In this document: positions 1 to 9,034 of the stretch, one piece after another
Position numbering within the stretch: position 1 is the stretch's first letter
Layout: each line of letters begins with the position of its first letter
Origin: CAWBAT01 sp963810905
Lineage (GTDB): Bacteria; Acidobacteriota; Terriglobia; Versatilivoradales; Versatilivoraceae
DNA length: 64,000 nt
NCBI GenBank assembly: GCA_963810905.1
Contig: CAWEPG010000010.1
Location: 15,001-79,000, forward strand
Direction of reading: 5' to 3'
Notes under the pieces: model-generated
The model's database searches: none
The model's input: the letters and a program-made list of their open reading frames with translations, nothing else
Told to the model about the DNA's origin: nothing
Made by a program: the position numbers and the translations under genes

Positions 1-2
1 AC

Positions 3-1172
3 CATCGTCCCTTAAAGCCACCTGAGATCAGTCATGCGACCAGTCCTGTGCAGCTCGATTTACCGGGAACAGAAGAGGGGCAAGGGAAACTCGACTTTAA
101 CCAGATTCTAGTGCGCTTTCTCAGTTCACCCACCCTTGCCTCTAAGGAATGGGTCTATCAGCAATACGACCATATGGTTCGTACGAATACCGCGCAACTA
201 CCGGGCGCTGATGCAGCCGTCGTTCGAATCAAAGGAACGGATAAAGCCTTGGCGATGAGCTTGGATGGGAACGGTCGGTATTGCAAGAAAGATCCTCGAC
301 GGGGCGCGCAAATCGCAGTTGCCGAGAGTTGCCGGAATTTGATTTGTGCCGGGGCGCAACCTATAGCGGCTACCAATTGCCTGAATTTCGGAAACCCTCA
401 GAAACCCGAAATTATGTGGCAATTCAGCGAAGCCATCGATGGCATTGCAGAAGCCTGCTCTATGTTTGAGACTCCGGTCACCGGTGGCAACGTGAGCTTT
501 TACAATGAAACTCTCGGAGAGGGCATTTACCCCACACCAGTCATTGGCATGGTGGGACTGATCGAACCCGTACACAATGGGAGAGGGTCGTGGTTTGTTG
601 ACGACGGTGATATGATTGCTTTACTGGGCCCTCTGATCGATCCGGATTGTGCTTATTCCAAGGCGGCCAAGGAAACGCTGCGATCCTGCATGCGATGGAT
701 TCCCCTTGAAGAAGATCTTTATGCCCGTTGGGCAAACTTACTGCCCTGCCCTCCCATTGACCTACAACAGGAGAAACGGGTACAAACGACCTGCCTGGAA
801 GGAATTCGCTCGGGTGCGATTCTGTCCGCTCATGATTGCTCGGAAGGCGGACTGGCTATTGCGCTGGCTGAAATGAGTTTTTCCCACTTCACGGCAACGG
901 CTAAAGGAGCCACGATTGAAATTTCTGGGGCTCATGCGCTGGAGAATTTACTGTTCGGAGAATATCAGTCTCGCATCCTGGTGACCCTGAAGGACCATGA
1001 CCTTCCAACTTTAGAAGGAATCGCTCATACTCACTCTGTAAGAATGACAAGAATTGGGAAAGTAGGAGGGAACCAGCTGCGGATATTTGTGAATGACTCC
1101 CTGGTCATAAACCAGGATGTTCGTGATGCAGAGAAGAACTGGAGAACAAGCCTGGGACATTATTTTGAATAA
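3..1172 (+). CDS. purL: Phosphoribosylformylglycinamidine synthase PurL, C-terminal part (5' end outside window)
   Basis: C-terminal part of the FGAM synthase large subunit, which uses ATP and glutamine-derived ammonia to turn FGAR into FGAM in purine synthesis. The reading frame is open to the left edge (first full codon at base 3), so the GTG at 48 is internal and the gene begins outside the window. Visible motifs are the AIRS-type N- and C-terminal folds of the second half: LDGNGRYCKKDPRRGA, the NCLNFGNPQKPE loop, TGGNVSFYNE, and HDCSEGGLAIALAE near the end. About 390 codons are present of a protein usually near 740. It precedes purF by 239 nt, in the same direction. Assignment is firm; only the missing 5' half limits it. 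Confidence 0.93.
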   Translation, partial: HRPLKPPEISHATSPVQLDLPGTEEGQGKLDFNQILVRFLSSPTLASKEWVYQQYDHMVRTNTAQLPGADAAVVRIKGTDKALAMSLDGNGRYCKKDPRRGAQIAVAESCRNLICAGAQPIAATNCLNFGNPQKPEIMWQFSEAIDGIAEACSMFETPVTGGNVSFYNETLGEGIYPTPVIGMVGLIEPVHNGRGSWFVDDGDMIALLGPLIDPDCAYSKAAKETLRSCMRWIPLEEDLYARWANLLPCPPIDLQQEKRVQTTCLEGIRSGAILSAHDCSEGGLAIALAEMSFSHFTATAKGATIEISGAHALENLLFGEYQSRILVTLKDHDLPTLEGIAHTHSVRMTRIGKVGGNQLRIFVNDSLVINQDVRDAEKNWRTSLGHYFE

Positions 1173-1201
1173 TCCCTTGAGCTTCTGAAGGTGTAAAGAA
1201 A

Positions 1202-1274
1202 TTGTAGCGGCGCTCCATGAGCGCCAACCAAGCCGTTGAAATAAAAAGAATACAGTGGCACAGAACGCCGCTAC
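1202..1274. repeat. REP/BIME-like palindromic element A
   Basis: Intergenic element between purL and purF. The outer arms GTAGCGGCG (1204-1212) and CGCCGCTAC (1266-1274) are exact inverted copies. Inside the left arm lies a second perfect hairpin, GGCGCTC-CAT-GAGCGCC (1209-1225). The element starts with TTGTAG, as does the element at 61272-61373. No U-tract follows, so it is not an obvious intrinsic terminator. Confidence 0.5.
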
Positions 1275-1365
1275 CACCGATTTTTTCCATTCCCCTCCCT
1301 GAGAGTTGAGGATGGGAGTGGAAGGCTGGGGGATTCTCTTTTTTTACCTGGATAGAGCCAGTCGG

Positions 1366-1393
1366 TTGACGTTTTGAGAATTCGTGGTTTAAT
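1366..1393 (+). promoter_or_regulatory. Predicted sigma-70 promoter of purF operon
   Basis: TTGACG (1366-1371), a 16-nt spacer and TTTAAT (1388-1393) lie 18 nt upstream of the purF ATG. A GAGG Shine-Dalgarno follows at 1401-1404. This suggests that purF-purM-purN-tyrS can be transcribed independently of purL. Confidence 0.5.
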
Positions 1394-1411
1394 CACTTAC
1401 GAGGAACAAAT

Positions 1412-2803
1412 ATGGAAGACAAATTTCGTGAGGAATGCGGAGTATTCGGAATTTACAACCATGCCGATGCGGCCCGAATAACTTATCTCGGGCTTTACGC
1501 GTTGCAGCATCGGGGGCAAGAAAGCGCCGGAATCGTCTCTTCCGATCGACAGCAGCTGTATTCCGAGAAAGGCATGGGACACGTCGCGGAAATCTTTACC
1601 GAATCTCGCTTGGAGAACTTGAAGGGCGATGTCGCCATCGGCCATACCCGTTATTCGACAGCAGGCGACAGTTCCTTACGGAATGCTCAACCTTTTCACG
1701 CCACCTTCAGTAAAGGGAGTCTGGCACTCGGTCATAACGGAAATCTGGTTAACGCCCAAGAAATTCGCACCCAACTCGAATCTGAAGGATCAATCTTCTA
1801 TTCTACCAGCGACAGTGAAGTGATTCTGCATCTGATCGCCAAATCCCGGCGGCCCCACATCGAAGAAGCGATTCAAGAGGCCTTGCTGCAAGTCACTGGC
1901 GCCTATTCCTTAATCTTCCTGACCCCTGAGAAGATGATTGCGGTCAGGGACCCTCGAGGCTTTAGGCCGCTCTGTTTTGGATATCTCGACGGGTCTCCAG
2001 TAGTTGCGTCAGAGAGTTGTGCCTTTGACCTGATTGACGCGGAATTTGAACGGGAAATCGAACCGGGTGAAATGTTGATCTTCTCGGAGGAAGGCGTCGA
2101 CTCGCGCAAGATTTTTCCTCCGGCTAATCCTGCCTTTTGCATCTTCGAACATGTATACTTTTCCAGACCTGACAGTGTGGTCTTCGGAAGGTCGGTCTAC
2201 CAAAGCCGTTACCTATTAGGCAAGACTTTGGCTCGAGAACAACCCGCGCAGGCCGAAATTGTTGTTCCCGTTCCTGACTCGGGAGTCGCAGCGGCCATCG
2301 GGTTCTCTCACGAATCGGGGATCCCTTTCGAATTCGGGTTGATCCGCAATCATTACGTTGGACGGACTTTCATTGAGCCCAGACAAGCCATCCGGCACTT
2401 CGGGGTGAGAATCAAACTGAACCCGGTTAAAGACCTGCTCCAGGGAAAGCGGGTGGTTTTAGTGGATGATTCCATTGTCCGGGGAACTACCAGCCGGAAG
2501 ATCGTGAAGATGGTGCGCGCTGCAGGTGCCACTGAAGTCCATATGAGAATCAGCTGCCCCCCCACGATTTCTCCTTGCTACTACGGTGTCGACACACCTA
2601 CCAAAAGAGAACTCATTGCTTCCAGCCATACAGTGGAAGAAACCTGCAAATACATAGAAGCCGACTCTCTGGGATACTTGAGTCACGCCGGGATGCTCCG
2701 AGCCTGCGGGGTTTCGGAAGAAGAGAATCATTTCTGTTCGGCATGTTACACAGGGAAATACCCTGTCGAATTTCCCTTAAATAGCCTGGTACAGATCCGG
2801 TGA
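1412..2803 (+). CDS. purF: Amidophosphoribosyltransferase PurF
   Basis: Catalyses the first step of purine synthesis, PRPP + glutamine to 5-phosphoribosylamine. It is 463 aa. The N-terminal Ntn-hydrolase glutaminase domain begins after an eight-residue propeptide: Cys9 in EECGVFGI would be the nucleophile exposed by cleavage. The glutaminase motif RGQESAGI and the C-terminal PRPP loop VVLVDDSIVRGTTS (about residue 347) are intact. Cysteines at CIFEHVYF, CPPTISPCYYG and CSACYTGKYP match the Fe-S-containing, Bacillus-type enzyme. The ATG has a GAGG ribosome site 7 nt upstream. It is the first gene after a predicted promoter and is followed by purM. Confidence 0.97.
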   Translation: MEDKFREECGVFGIYNHADAARITYLGLYALQHRGQESAGIVSSDRQQLYSEKGMGHVAEIFTESRLENLKGDVAIGHTRYSTAGDSSLRNAQPFHATFSKGSLALGHNGNLVNAQEIRTQLESEGSIFYSTSDSEVILHLIAKSRRPHIEEAIQEALLQVTGAYSLIFLTPEKMIAVRDPRGFRPLCFGYLDGSPVVASESCAFDLIDAEFEREIEPGEMLIFSEEGVDSRKIFPPANPAFCIFEHVYFSRPDSVVFGRSVYQSRYLLGKTLAREQPAQAEIVVPVPDSGVAAAIGFSHESGIPFEFGLIRNHYVGRTFIEPRQAIRHFGVRIKLNPVKDLLQGKRVVLVDDSIVRGTTSRKIVKMVRAAGATEVHMRISCPPTISPCYYGVDTPTKRELIASSHTVEETCKYIEADSLGYLSHAGMLRACGVSEEENHFCSACYTGKYPVEFPLNSLVQIR

Positions 2804-2914
2804 GTAGTATTTTTCATCCCTTCAGAGCAGTCAGATACCCTGGTAGGCAATCGCTTCTCTCCCACCCAGGCGGTGATTCGGGCACCGCCAAGAGATGGAA
2901 ATAATTTCCAAGCC

Positions 2915-3955
2915 ATGATAAACCGGATTTCAAGCTATCGTGAAGCTGGAGTCGATATCGATCAGGCCAATCTCGCCAAGAAGAAAATTAAGTTATTAGC
3001 CAAGCAAACATTCACTCGTGGCGTTTTAACAGAAATTGGCGGTTTCGGCGGATTGTTCTCACTCAACCATCATCACAAGGGCCAAACCGTTCTGGTATCC
3101 AGTGTTGACGGCGTGGGAACCAAGTTGAAAATCGCCTTTGCCACCGGGATTCACGATACGGTTGGCAAGGATCTCGTGTCTCATTGCGTCAATGACATCC
3201 TGGTCCAGGGTGCCACGCCGCTTTTTTTCATGGACTACATTGCTACCGGGAAACTTTCCCCCCAGATCGTCGCCGAAGTCGTCAAAGGCATCGCCGCAGG
3301 TTGCAAAGAGGCTCGTTGTGCGCTTTTAGGTGGCGAAACGGCTGAAATGCCCGGCTTCTATCAGGAAGGTGAATATGACCTGGCGGGATTCATCGTCGGA
3401 TTGGTGGAGAAGCGAAAGATTATCGATGGGAAGGCCATTCGAGCTGGTCATGTCATTCTTGGCATTCCTTCCGCTGGACTGCACACTAATGGTTATTCAT
3501 TAGCGCGTAAACTCCTATTGGAATCAGCGGCCTATGAAGTTGATAGTTTTCTGCCGGAACTCAATGCGACTGTTGGAGAGGCTTTGTTGGCTCCCCATCT
3601 CAACTATCTTTCCATACTGGAACCCCTAATTGTGAAGGGATTGGTCAAAGGGTTGGCTCATATCACTGGTGGAGGTTTGACGGAAAATATCCCCAGGATT
3701 CTTCCGCCTCGATGTAACGCCCGGATTCGGTTAGGATCATGGCCAGTTCTGCCTATCTTCCATCTGCTTCAGCGCCTCGGGAATATCCCGGAACAGGAAA
3801 TGCTACGAACTTTTAATATGGGGATCGGAATGGTTTTAGTTGTCTCTCGCCGAGACCTCCCTGGTATCCTGCGTTATTTCAAAAGTCGAAGAAAAACCGT
3901 GTACGCGCTTGGCGAGATTGGCACCGGGACTAACAAGGTTGTCTACCAATCATGA
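2915..3955 (+). CDS. purM: Phosphoribosylformylglycinamidine cyclo-ligase PurM
   Basis: AIR synthetase: ATP-dependent ring closure of FGAM to AIR. The ATG at 2915 gives 346 aa, the usual family length, and begins with the conserved YREAGVDID; an in-frame GTG at 2873 would add 14 residues not expected in the family, so it was not chosen. Motifs seen are SSVDGVGTKLKIA (ATP loop), GGETAEMPGFY and ITGGGLTENIPR. The ribosome site is weak. The 3' end overlaps purN by 4 nt (ATGA), which implies translational coupling. It lies in the purF-purM-purN-tyrS string. Confidence 0.96.
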   Translation: MINRISSYREAGVDIDQANLAKKKIKLLAKQTFTRGVLTEIGGFGGLFSLNHHHKGQTVLVSSVDGVGTKLKIAFATGIHDTVGKDLVSHCVNDILVQGATPLFFMDYIATGKLSPQIVAEVVKGIAAGCKEARCALLGGETAEMPGFYQEGEYDLAGFIVGLVEKRKIIDGKAIRAGHVILGIPSAGLHTNGYSLARKLLLESAAYEVDSFLPELNATVGEALLAPHLNYLSILEPLIVKGLVKGLAHITGGGLTENIPRILPPRCNARIRLGSWPVLPIFHLLQRLGNIPEQEMLRTFNMGIGMVLVVSRRDLPGILRYFKSRRKTVYALGEIGTGTNKVVYQS

Positions 3956-4572
3956 AGAAACTTGGGATTCTACTTTCAGGACGCGGGTCGAACTTCGAGG
4001 CGATCGCACAGCATATTGAGAACGGAAAATTGGATGCAGAGATTGCTCTTGTCCTCGGCAACATCCTGGAGGCCCATGGACTGGAACGTGCGCGGCAGCG
4101 AGGATTGGAAACGCTCTTCCTCCCTTCCAAAGGATTGGATCGGAGGAGTTATGATCAACAGATGATCGCCGCGTTAAAAGCACGGCAAGTCAATCTTGTC
4201 TGCCTGGCAGGCTTCATGCGACTATTGAGCGCTACTTTCATCGAGGCATTCCCTCGTCGCATTCTAAATATTCACCCGTCGCTGCTGCCGGCTTTCCCAG
4301 GGCTCGACGCCCAGCGCCAGGCGCTGCAATATGGCGTGAGGTATTCGGGCTGCACGGTTCACTTCGTGGATGAGGGTTTGGATTCGGGTCCCATTATTTT
4401 GCAGAGAGTCGTCCCCGTGCTTCCAGACGATTCGGAACACACCCTGGCAGACCGCATTCTTGTAGAAGAACACCAAATCTATTCCGAAGCAATTCAACTG
4501 GTTTTGCAGAACCGCATTCGCATCGAAGCCAGAAGGGTTATCATCTTGCCTGAAAAGGAGTTTTTGGACTGA
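3952..4572 (+). CDS. purN: Phosphoribosylglycinamide formyltransferase PurN
   Basis: Transfers a formyl group from 10-formyl-tetrahydrofolate to GAR. It is 206 aa, typical for PurN. The start motif LLSGRGSNFEAI is the GAR-binding loop. The catalytic Asn-His-Asp set is present in LNIHPSLLPAFPG and DEGLDSGPI. The ATG overlaps the purM stop (ATGA). Its own stop TGA at 4570-4572 overlaps the probable CTG start of tyrS. The last coding bases carry AAGGAG (4555-4560), which is well placed to serve tyrS. Confidence 0.96.
   Translation: MKKLGILLSGRGSNFEAIAQHIENGKLDAEIALVLGNILEAHGLERARQRGLETLFLPSKGLDRRSYDQQMIAALKARQVNLVCLAGFMRLLSATFIEAFPRRILNIHPSLLPAFPGLDAQRQALQYGVRYSGCTVHFVDEGLDSGPIILQRVVPVLPDDSEHTLADRILVEEHQIYSEAIQLVLQNRIRIEARRVIILPEKEFLD
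4555..4571 (+). promoter_or_regulatory. Ribosome binding site and CTG start deciding the tyrS 5' end
   Basis: AAGGAG at 4555-4560 is followed 8 nt later by CTG (4569-4571). This CTG overlaps the purN stop as CTGA, the same geometry as the ATGA junction between purM and purN. The frame from CTG encodes the TyrRS N-terminal segment QLDLISRGSVEII. No ATG, GTG or TTG exists in this frame between the upstream stop (4551) and 4632. Confidence 0.6.
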
Positions 4573-5813
4573 ACCACTCCATTCCTGAACAACTTGATCT
4601 AATTTCCAGGGGCTCTGTTGAGATCATCCGAGTGGAAGAACTCAAGGCCAAGCTGGAGCGCATTGCGAAGAGCGGAAAGCCACTACGCGTCAAGGCTGGG
4701 TTCGATCCTACCGCTCCAGATCTTCATCTGGGGCATACGGTGCTCATTCGCAAACTGAAACACTTTCAAGATCTGGGTCACACGGTGATTTTCCTGATCG
4801 GCGATTTTACAGGTATGATCGGTGATCCCAGCGGACGGAATGTGGCCAGAAAACAGCTGTCCCGTGAAGAAGTTGCCAATAATGCCGATACTTATAAGGA
4901 ACAAGTTTTTAAGATTCTCGATCCCCAGAAGACGGTCCTGGATTTTAACAGCCGCTGGATGTCGGGGCTCTCTAGTGAAGATTTTGTCCGGTTGGCTTCA
5001 CACTATACGGTGGCACGTATGCTTGAGCGAGATGATTTCAATAATCGGCTCAATAAAAATCAGCCCATCTCTATCCATGAAATGCTCTATCCTCTCGTTC
5101 AGGGCTACGACTCCGTGGCTTTAAAGGCTGACGTGGAATTGGGCGGAACCGATCAGAAATTCAATTTGCTCGTCGGTCGGGAATTGCAGAAGGAATATGG
5201 ACAGGAACCACAAGTCGTTCTCACGATGCCAATCCTGGAAGGATTAGACGGCGTGCAGAAGATGTCCAAATCCTTAAACAACTATATTGGGATTAAAGAC
5301 TCCCCCCAGGAAATGTTCGGGAAAATCATGTCGATTTCCGATGAGCTGATGTTCCGCTACTATGAACTCTGCACGGACGTTCGAATCTCAGAAATCAATG
5401 AGCTTCGCCAAGACATTGCCTCAGGGAAAAGACACCCCCGAATGGTTAAGGCTGAGCTGGCAAAACTGATTATTCGCGATTTTCATTCACCGGAAGCGGC
5501 TGTGGCTGCAGAACAGGAATTTAATCGAATTTTTAAACAGAAGAAGGATCCGGAAGACATCGAGGAAAAAAGACTTCGTTGGTCTGATGAGAAAATCCGA
5601 TTAGCCAAGTTAATTGCCCAATTTGGGTTGGCAACATCAGCCACGGAAGCTCATCGGTTGATCGAACAAGGAGCAGTGACTTGGAACAATGAACGCGTTT
5701 CGAATATCAAAGCGGAGCTGGACTGCTCCGTTCCGACCACGCACATCCTTAAAGTCGGTAAGCGCCGATTCGTAAAAGTTATTGTAGAATCTAATTCCAG
5801 TCCACAATCCTAA
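4569..5813 (+). CDS. tyrS: Tyrosyl-tRNA synthetase TyrS (probable CTG start)
   Basis: Charges tRNA-Tyr with tyrosine; class I synthetase of the TyrZ type. From CTG 4569 the protein is 414 aa, the normal family length. Starting at the first standard codon (GTG 4632) would remove 21 residues that clearly match the TyrRS N-terminus (QLDLISRGSVEII). The signature HLGH occurs in PDLHLGHT and the second ATP motif is KMSKS. A C-terminal S4 RNA-binding domain occupies about the last 60 residues (KLIAQFGLATSATEAHRLI). It is cotranscribed with the purine genes. No T-box leader is visible, since the gene starts inside the purN stop. The start is inferred from homology and ribosome-site spacing; identity is firm. 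Confidence 0.93.
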   Translation: MNHSIPEQLDLISRGSVEIIRVEELKAKLERIAKSGKPLRVKAGFDPTAPDLHLGHTVLIRKLKHFQDLGHTVIFLIGDFTGMIGDPSGRNVARKQLSREEVANNADTYKEQVFKILDPQKTVLDFNSRWMSGLSSEDFVRLASHYTVARMLERDDFNNRLNKNQPISIHEMLYPLVQGYDSVALKADVELGGTDQKFNLLVGRELQKEYGQEPQVVLTMPILEGLDGVQKMSKSLNNYIGIKDSPQEMFGKIMSISDELMFRYYELCTDVRISEINELRQDIASGKRHPRMVKAELAKLIIRDFHSPEAAVAAEQEFNRIFKQKKDPEDIEEKRLRWSDEKIRLAKLIAQFGLATSATEAHRLIEQGAVTWNNERVSNIKAELDCSVPTTHILKVGKRRFVKVIVESNSSPQS

Positions 5814-5830
5814 TCGGGAGATGAATCGGG

Positions 5831-7390
5831 ATGCAGTGTTTTAGATGCGGTGAGGAACAGATAGAAGGGAATGTCTTTTGTACGAAATGCGGTACTCGTA
5901 TGACTGGTCCGCAGTTTCCCACTACCAGCACCGAAGAAGCCCCTCTGGAGCCGGTTACCGTCTCACCCACAGCACACGAAGAGGAACAGCGGATCCTGAA
6001 GGAGCTGAAAGAAGCGCTTAAAGGCGTGGAGGGAGCAGAGGATACGCTCCCACCCCCTAAGACGATATTTAGTGGTGCCAACAAAAAAACCTGGCTGGTC
6101 GGAGGAATTTTTCTCATTCTTCTCATTGCCGGAATCAATCTTCTGCTAATCGTCAGAAATCGCGAGACCCCGGCCCCGGCAATTCCAGCTACTTCACCCG
6201 CCCCACCCGAGCAGACACCCCCGCCCCTGGCTTCGAATGCCGCGCTTTCAGTGGATGAATCAACACGGATGACCATCGGGAAAATGGCCGCAATCTTGGA
6301 GGGGGTCTCCGTATTCGCCAATAGGAAAAAGAGTTTTCCTCCCACCTTGATTGCCATCAATCGTTCCTATGCGGATCCAGGCATGTTACAAGACGGATGG
6401 GGCCAAAATCTTGTTTACCTGGTTGATCTTACTAATAAGACGTTTGTCCTCAGTTCTGCTGGTCCTGATGGCAAGAGAGGCAGTCAAGATGATCTTACTG
6501 TCATCAGTGAGGAAGCCACGAACTGGCTTAAGTTGAATGAGCTCGTCATTGGAGAATGGAAATCCGTCAACCCCAATCTGTACGCTCGGCTGGCAAATAC
6601 AAGCCCGACTCCTACTGAGGTTAAGAAATCAGATGTTGACGCAAAACAGGAGCAAGACAAGAAACGGGCGGCTGAAGCCAAAATTCAGGCTGAAGCGGAG
6701 CAGGAGCGTAAACGTCTCTTAACGGCTCACCTTGAAGAAGAAAAGAAACAGTTAGAAGCAAAGAAACGCGAAGAAGAACTGCGACAGGCCAAGGCAAGAG
6801 AAGAAGCTCTGCGAGAACAAATGGCAGCCCAAAAACCCGATTCGGTTAGAGATGATTTCTCCAACGGCCTTGCTCAATGGGATGCGCCTCCGACCTGGGA
6901 AATTATTAAGGAAAAAGACCTCTCTGGCTTGAAGGTTCAGGGATTAGGTTTCCTGAAGAAAGGCGAGAAGTGGGACAACTATAAAGTAGAATTTGATATT
7001 AAGGTGATCAAAGAATCGGCAGGCTGGGTGATTCGGGCGAAGAATTCACAAAGCTTCTATCTCTTTAAACTTTCTTCGGACAAGGCTAAGGCGGTTCCCA
7101 AGAATAGTCTGATTCGATACATCCGGTCTGATGACAAATATCTCAGCTCGCTGAAGTTGGAAGATGCTCCTGGAGCCGCCGGGGTCACCCCCCTTCCTTT
7201 CAAGGTGAAGAACAAAGAATACTATAAAGTCACTGTCACCTTGCGTGGCAATACGATCACGCATTCTATTGATGGGACCCAAGTCGATACCTGGTCAGAC
7301 GACACGTTTAACCATGGCCGTTTCGGGTTCAATGCCAGCGTCATTGAAGCAGCCACGATCCGAAATTTTCTGGTAGAGCCCCTGCGGTAA
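5831..7390 (+). CDS. Membrane protein: zinc ribbon + GspG-like segment + coiled coil + DUF1080-like domain
   Basis: A 519-aa protein of unknown function that I do not recognise as a named family. Residues 3-20 form a zinc ribbon (CxxC at 3/6 and 17/20). Residues 88-108 are one transmembrane helix. Residues 145-222 resemble the C-terminal half of type II secretion pseudopilin GspG (QDGWGQNLVYLVD and SSAGPDGKRGSQDD, compare DPWGNPY and SLGADG). Residues 265-333 are a highly charged K/E/A/Q-rich coiled coil. Residues 340-519 resemble the concanavalin-like DUF1080 (3-keto-disaccharide hydrolase-like) fold, with DDFSNGLAQWD and ending NHGRFGFNAS. The topology implies a cytoplasmic ribbon and an extracytoplasmic remainder. 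It follows tyrS by 17 nt, with GGGAG 10 nt before its ATG. A binding or sensing role is only a guess. Confidence 0.85.
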   Translation: MQCFRCGEEQIEGNVFCTKCGTRMTGPQFPTTSTEEAPLEPVTVSPTAHEEEQRILKELKEALKGVEGAEDTLPPPKTIFSGANKKTWLVGGIFLILLIAGINLLLIVRNRETPAPAIPATSPAPPEQTPPPLASNAALSVDESTRMTIGKMAAILEGVSVFANRKKSFPPTLIAINRSYADPGMLQDGWGQNLVYLVDLTNKTFVLSSAGPDGKRGSQDDLTVISEEATNWLKLNELVIGEWKSVNPNLYARLANTSPTPTEVKKSDVDAKQEQDKKRAAEAKIQAEAEQERKRLLTAHLEEEKKQLEAKKREEELRQAKAREEALREQMAAQKPDSVRDDFSNGLAQWDAPPTWEIIKEKDLSGLKVQGLGFLKKGEKWDNYKVEFDIKVIKESAGWVIRAKNSQSFYLFKLSSDKAKAVPKNSLIRYIRSDDKYLSSLKLEDAPGAAGVTPLPFKVKNKEYYKVTVTLRGNTITHSIDGTQVDTWSDDTFNHGRFGFNASVIEAATIRNFLVEPLR

Positions 7391-7474
7391 CAAGACCTCC
7401 AGTAAATCGATTCGCTTATTTCAGCGGATCATAGCTTGAGTTATGCAGAAATACTTCATTTTCTGTTCACCTTC

Positions 7475-8917
7475 TCATGCCTGCATTTCTCCAACCCGGT
7501 GAATTTTGATCATATTAGTCGCTCCGCTGACCTGCAACACGCCAGCCACAATGATAATAGTCTCTTCTGGCTCAGCAAGTCCCTTGGCAAGCAAGATCTT
7601 CTCAGCTGTCTGAATCATAGCCGCGGGGTTAGAAACATGGTCCATCCTCACGGGCACAACTCCGCACAACAAGCTCATGCGCCGGTAAACATCGGAATGG
7701 GGAGTAAAGGCTAAAATCATCTGATCGGGTCTCAGGCTAGCCAGGATGCTGGCTGTTGCACCAGATTCAGTGAAGACCATGATCTTTTTCGCAGCAAGCT
7801 GATTGGCCGCAATCATCGCGGCGTGGCATGCGCTGTGAGAGAATGTGGGAAGAAAATTGAATGACCCGCGCCTTTCATCGTAACGGATAAATGGCTTAGA
7901 GGACTCTTCCGTATAACAGGCAATCCGGTTCATGGTTTGAACCGACTCCACGGGAAATTGCCCAGTGGCAGTTTCCGCGGAGAGCATTACGGCATCCGTT
8001 CCGTCCAGGATCGCGTTCGCCACGTCGGAAGCCTCAGCTCGTGTTGGTCGGGGGGCGTGGGTCATCGATTCCAACATTTGTGTGGCCGTAATCACCGGTT
8101 TAGCAACTTTCAAGCAAGCCGCAATGAGGGTTTTTTGCAACATCGGAACTCGCTCCGTTGCCACTTCAACGCCCAAGTCTCCCCGGGCAACCATGATCCC
8201 GTCGGCGGCAGTCAGAATCTTGTCGATTTCATCGAGAGCTTGCGGTTTTTCAATTTTGGCAATGATCGGGATCAAACGCGCGCGCTCACCGAGATTCGTC
8301 ATGGCCTCTTTCGCACGGAGAAGATCGGCGGCGGAACGTACAAAGGATAGCGCCAGGTAATCCACCTCGTTCGATAGAGCAAACTGGATATCTCGCACAT
8401 CTTTTTCTGTGACGGCCGGGATGGACAACGGGGAGTCAGGGAAATTCACTCCCTTATGGCTCTTGAGAGTCCCATCGAAAAGAACCTTCGTCATGATTTC
8501 AGCGTTCGTCGCAGACGTAACTTCCAACTCCACCAGGCCATCATCTACCAGGATCCGATCCCCTGGCTTTACTTCTTGGGGTAGGAGTTTATAGGAAATG
8601 GACGCCTTTTCCGATGAACCCTCTACTTCATCTGTCGTCAGGACAAATTTTTGACCGGCGCGTACTGACACGGCCATATCACCCGGCATGGCACCTAGAC
8701 GAATTTTAGGCCCTTGAAGATCGACGAGGATTGCGGTCGGGAGGGAGAGTTCCGTTGAAATCAGTCGGATCGACTGGATGGCCTTCGCGTGATCCGCCTG
8801 GTCCCCATGTGACATGTTCAGCCGAAATACATTGACTCCAGCCTGCATGAGTTCTCGCAACTTCCCATCGGAGCGGGATGCAGGGCCAACCGTAGCTACG
8901 ATTTTCGTTTTACGCAT
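7475..8917 (-). CDS. pyk: Pyruvate kinase
   Basis: Last step of glycolysis, PEP + ADP to pyruvate + ATP. It is 480 aa with the complete A, B and C domains. The N-terminus RKTKIVATVGPAS, the catalytic-site motif IMVARGDLGVE, IIAKIEKP with the active-site Lys, and VMLSAETATGQFP are all present. The extended C-terminal allosteric domain ends VSGATNMIKIHRVGE. There is no extra PEP-utiliser domain, unlike Bacillus Pyk. It is convergent with the zinc-ribbon gene (84-nt gap holding nothing notable) and divergent from carD. No strong ribosome site is visible upstream of the ATG. Confidence 0.97.
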   Translation of the reverse strand: MRKTKIVATVGPASRSDGKLRELMQAGVNVFRLNMSHGDQADHAKAIQSIRLISTELSLPTAILVDLQGPKIRLGAMPGDMAVSVRAGQKFVLTTDEVEGSSEKASISYKLLPQEVKPGDRILVDDGLVELEVTSATNAEIMTKVLFDGTLKSHKGVNFPDSPLSIPAVTEKDVRDIQFALSNEVDYLALSFVRSAADLLRAKEAMTNLGERARLIPIIAKIEKPQALDEIDKILTAADGIMVARGDLGVEVATERVPMLQKTLIAACLKVAKPVITATQMLESMTHAPRPTRAEASDVANAILDGTDAVMLSAETATGQFPVESVQTMNRIACYTEESSKPFIRYDERRGSFNFLPTFSHSACHAAMIAANQLAAKKIMVFTESGATASILASLRPDQMILAFTPHSDVYRRMSLLCGVVPVRMDHVSNPAAMIQTAEKILLAKGLAEPEETIIIVAGVLQVSGATNMIKIHRVGEMQA

Positions 8918-8943
8918 AAACGGAGTTCATCACAAGTTTTCGA

Positions 8944-8972
8944 TTGACTCAGTCCTCCACGACTCCTACAAT
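8944..8972 (+). promoter_or_regulatory. Strong sigma-70-type promoter of carD
   Basis: TTGACT (8944-8949), a 17-nt spacer and TACAAT (8967-8972) each match consensus at five of six positions. They lie 62 nt before the carD ATG at 9035, leaving a short leader. An alternative upstream ATG at 8978 would leave almost no leader, which supports the downstream start. Confidence 0.65.
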
Positions 8973-9034
8973 GAAATTTGAAGTCGTTGTTTCTCCAATC
9001 CCTCTTTTGTCCAAGTCCCTTCAGCCTTCGTCCT

